Of a stretch of DNA of 64,000 nt, positions 62,222 to 64,000 are shown piece by piece. Position 1 is the stretch's first letter. Every line of letters starts with the position of its first letter. Below the pieces are notes generated by a model, which ran no database searches, was not told the DNA's origin, and saw only the letters and a program-made list of their open reading frames with translations. Both the position numbers and the translations under genes were made by a program. The DNA comes from Thermoproteota archaeon (GTDB taxonomy: Archaea; Thermoproteota; Nitrososphaeria; Nitrososphaerales; Nitrosopumilaceae), in assembly GCA_003352285.1 (NCBI GenBank), contig QQVN01000003.1, positions 1-64,000 of the forward strand. The letters are read 5' to 3'.

Positions 62222-62908
62222 TTAACCTAAATCAACAACTAAATTAGTTACGTTTGGAACTTGTCTCTCTATTGTCAGTGGAGCTCCTGTTGGAACTAAA
62301 ACTTCAATTCTGAGATTATCAAGTGCTGATGGTCTTTCATCTGATTTGAAGACAATTGCAATATTTGCATGCTCTCCCTGATCTATGATTACATTATCAT
62401 TTCTGTTAACGGCATAGTAAAGAAATGCTGCTGTTGAATTTGCGTTTCCACTACCTGCTGTATCTCTTGCCGTATTGGCATTGATGAAACCACCAGTATT
62501 CATTGCTGCATCCATTGCTAGAGTGATGTTTACATAAGACCCAGTTCCTAAAGCACCAACAAAGATATCATCATATGATACTGAATTACTTAGATATTTT
62601 ACCGCTGTAAGAGTTGGATTCATGTTTACAGAATCTCCGCCTGATGCTACCTTTATTGGAACGTTTGTTACATTTACAAATCCTCCTGTTACGTCACCAA
62701 TTCCTGTAACTTTACCTGCAATCTCAATTGAACTGCTTGCTTCACTTAAACTTGAAATGATTGCAGTCTTTGCTCTTTGAGTAGTTGAGAAACCCATGTT
62801 GAGAACTACAAAGGCCAAAGCTGCTGCTACAATTACAAATGCAATCATAACTATTGCAGACTCTACACCAATAACTCCTCTATGTTGGCCTCTCTTAATT
62901 AAATTCAA
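62222..62908 (-). CDS. flaB: Archaellin (flagellin) FlaB-like
   Basis: The 228-residue protein has a class III signal peptide: KRGQHRG followed by VIGVESAIVMIAFVIVAAA, with predicted prepilin-peptidase cleavage after Gly11 and the hydrophobic assembly helix after it. AFVVLNMGFSTTQRAK matches crenarchaeal/thaumarchaeal archaellins. The rest is a Thr/Asn-rich beta domain with NxT/S sites. It forms the archaellum filament or, less likely, a pilus. No other archaellum gene is in the window. TTG start with a TATA-like gattatag about 25 bp upstream. Confidence 0.88.
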   Translation of the reverse strand: MNLIKRGQHRGVIGVESAIVMIAFVIVAAALAFVVLNMGFSTTQRAKTAIISSLSEASSSIEIAGKVTGIGDVTGGFVNVTNVPIKVASGGDSVNMNPTLTAVKYLSNSVSYDDIFVGALGTGSYVNITLAMDAAMNTGGFINANTARDTAGSGNANSTAAFLYYAVNRNDNVIIDQGEHANIAIVFKSDERPSALDNLRIEVLVPTGAPLTIERQVPNVTNLVVDLG

Positions 62909-62950
62909 TAACTATCCAAATAGAATCTAGCACTATAATCTGCGTGTGTT

Positions 62951-62980
62951 TGATAACGCCAAACAACATTTGAGTTATCA
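62951..62980 (-). promoter_or_regulatory. Inverted repeat upstream of archaellin
   Basis: TGATAAC (62951-62957) and GTTATCA (62974-62980) form a 7-bp dyad with centres 23 bp apart (about two helical turns), just upstream of the archaellin TATA-like sequence. Possible regulator site for motility. Confidence 0.4.
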
Positions 62981-63003
62981 TATCTAAATTGATTTTGGTA
63001 CTC

Positions 63004-63336
63004 CTAATCTGACTGTACTTGAAGATTAACTCTATGTTCTTTTGCTCTTTCCTCTCCAGGGTATTTTAATTCAGAAATTTTTTTTGCAAGATTTTCATCA
63101 GTAACTAAAGATGCTTTTCCGGAAATTTCCAGTCCATCATATTGTATGAGCACTTCGTTGTTTACGAGTGCATTTTTGAACCAATCACTATCTGGCCTGT
63201 GTCTTGAAAAATAGATCCTATCTTCATACATAACCCCCCTTAGCCAAACTGCATGATTCTTTCCAGAAATTCGTCCCTTGGTGACTAATTTTGCTTTAAA
63301 GGCATCTCCGTTATTCTTAGCCATGAAACGAATCAT
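63004..63336 (-). CDS. Split-barrel flavin/F420-binding protein
   Basis: The 110-residue protein resembles the PNPOx/deazaflavin split beta-barrel group: FKAKLVTKGRISGKNHAVWLRGVMYEDRIYF, then SDWFKNALVNNEVLIQYDG and ISGKASLV. The VTKGRxSGK motif recalls F420-dependent Ddn-like enzymes; FMN binding is the alternative. M5 (63324) may be the true start, because the 63336 start touches the divergent gene's TTG at 63337. F420 would come from the CofE pathway at 24261. Confidence 0.72.
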   Translation of the reverse strand: MIRFMAKNNGDAFKAKLVTKGRISGKNHAVWLRGVMYEDRIYFSRHRPDSDWFKNALVNNEVLIQYDGLEISGKASLVTDENLAKKISELKYPGEERAKEHRVNLQVQSD

Positions 63337-63864
63337 TTGTCAAGTAATTTAACCTCATTGATAGAAAATTCTGATATCTGGGATGATAAGGAAATTTCAG
63401 AATGCATCTTGATGTCAACAAAACTAGAAGGAATGCCTTCGAATCTTACTACCGCCGATGATTTCACAGGGAAAAAAGTAATTGATAGGGAAGGAATCCA
63501 ATATGGTAAAGTCAAACACATTCACATAAATCAAGATACGCTAAGAGTATCTGGGGTAACCATACATCAAGGATTCAACAAAGATTACTTTTTGTCTGAA
63601 ACATACATTGATAAATTTACAGACAACATGTTGCTGCTTAGTACCCCTCCAGTAACAGTTGGATCTCCAGTAGTAGATATTGATGGACAAAAGTTAGGCA
63701 AAATCAAAAGACTTCATAGAAACACCGAAACAAATGAGCTTGAATCAATCGAAGTATCCAATGGACTCTTTAATACAAAGATTCTTGCAAAATCTGAAAT
63801 TTGGGGTGTTGGTGAAAAGGTCATCTTAACTCTTAAAAAAGAGCAATTCAAAAACCTTGAATAA
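63337..63864 (+). CDS. PRC-barrel domain protein
   Basis: The 175-residue soluble protein has two PRC-barrel-like units: FTGKKVIDREGIQYGKVKHIH (about 45-105) and VGSPVVDIDGQKLGKIKRLH (about 108-165). PRC barrels mediate contacts with RNA-processing, photosynthetic or cell-division proteins. TTG 63337 abuts the divergent ATG; a downstream ATG (63412) would remove the first 25 residues. Confidence 0.8.
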   Translation: MSSNLTSLIENSDIWDDKEISECILMSTKLEGMPSNLTTADDFTGKKVIDREGIQYGKVKHIHINQDTLRVSGVTIHQGFNKDYFLSETYIDKFTDNMLLLSTPPVTVGSPVVDIDGQKLGKIKRLHRNTETNELESIEVSNGLFNTKILAKSEIWGVGEKVILTLKKEQFKNLE

Positions 63865-63907
63865 ATCGTATCCCAAAATTTATTTTCATTATTTTTCTTG
63901 ATTAGAC

Positions 63908-64000
63908 ATGTCAGTTGATTCTGAAGTTTATGAAATAATACAAAAAAACATTCAAGAGCATATAGCGGGAATTCCTACAATGCTAAATGAAATATTACCA
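63908..64000 (+). CDS. Partial gene at window end
   Basis: An open frame from ATG 63908 runs off the window after 31 codons. It starts MSVDSEVYEIIQKNIQEH, a helical N-terminus. Too short to identify. Confidence 0.5.
   Translation, partial: MSVDSEVYEIIQKNIQEHIAGIPTMLNEILP

Overview
The window is a stretch of chromosome from a low-GC ammonia-oxidising archaeon (Nitrososphaeria/Thaumarchaeota), most like the Nitrosopumilus/Nitrosarchaeum group. The basis is the archaeal information-processing genes (Cbf5, SBDS, exosome Rrp4/41/42, RpoD, eL18, eL43, EndA, Nob1, AdkA), the CofE gene of F420 synthesis, a YPITP-type 2-oxoacid:ferredoxin oxidoreductase, a crenarchaeal/thaumarchaeal archaellin, PEFG-type sorting tails, the exported IPxWIKNNA repeat, many TTG/GTG starts and TATA boxes about 25 nt before starts (leaderless genes). 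No transposon, CRISPR or phage gene was recognised.

Layout. 1-2.4 kb: tail of a PEPK-repeat protein overlapping argF, then two unknown genes. 2.5-8.7 kb: end of the ribosomal superoperon (uL18, uS5, uL30, uL15, secY, adkA, EMC3/YidC-like, cmk, cbf5). 8.7-11 kb: an anchored protein, an intron-containing tRNA-Ser(GGA), an LhgO-like oxidase. 11.2-17.9 kb: a 2222-residue secreted multidomain protein behind a four-site, 11-bp-phased repeat array. 18-25 kb: 2-hydroxyacid dehydrogenase, 2-oxoacid:ferredoxin oxidoreductase, small zinc-binding proteins, cofE. 25.2-33.6 kb: an accessory block of exported or membrane proteins: a Kazal/metallo-beta-lactamase fusion and a convergent six-gene set of Cys-rich, Ig-like and membrane proteins. 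34.2-38 kb: two tandem LeuC/LeuD pairs with promoter dyads. 38-45.2 kb: rpoD-eL18-uL13-uS9 facing away from SBDS-exosome-eL43-Pcc1-prefoldin-XPF nuclease. 45.2-53 kb: two sulfurtransferases around nob1-nadK, a 7Fe ferredoxin fusion, a membrane glycosyltransferase, a long coiled-coil protein. 53-64 kb: a zinc-finger mini-gene with an operator dyad, a C/D box guide RNA, a cation/proton antiporter, tRNA-Gly(GCC) and tRNA-Glu(CTC), uL16/L10e, EndA, a degenerate PLD-like protein, a metallothionein-like mini-protein, exported and hypothetical proteins, an archaellin and a PRC-barrel protein.

How the parts work together. Most of the window is housekeeping: translation, protein export (SecY plus YidC-like), RNA decay and modification (exosome, Cbf5, Pcc1, C/D RNA), leucine or lysine precursor synthesis, and reductive carbon chemistry with ferredoxin. 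The accessory interest lies in the secreted proteome (giant adhesin-like protein, the 25-33 kb block, the IPxWIKNNA protein, archaellin) and in a set of Cys-rich proteins of 35-55 residues (about 19.35, 23.45, 27.64, 53.18, 58.72 and 58.91 kb). Genes are packed tightly: convergent neighbours repeatedly overlap by 0-42 bp. All functional calls rest on reading the sequence; no database search was run.
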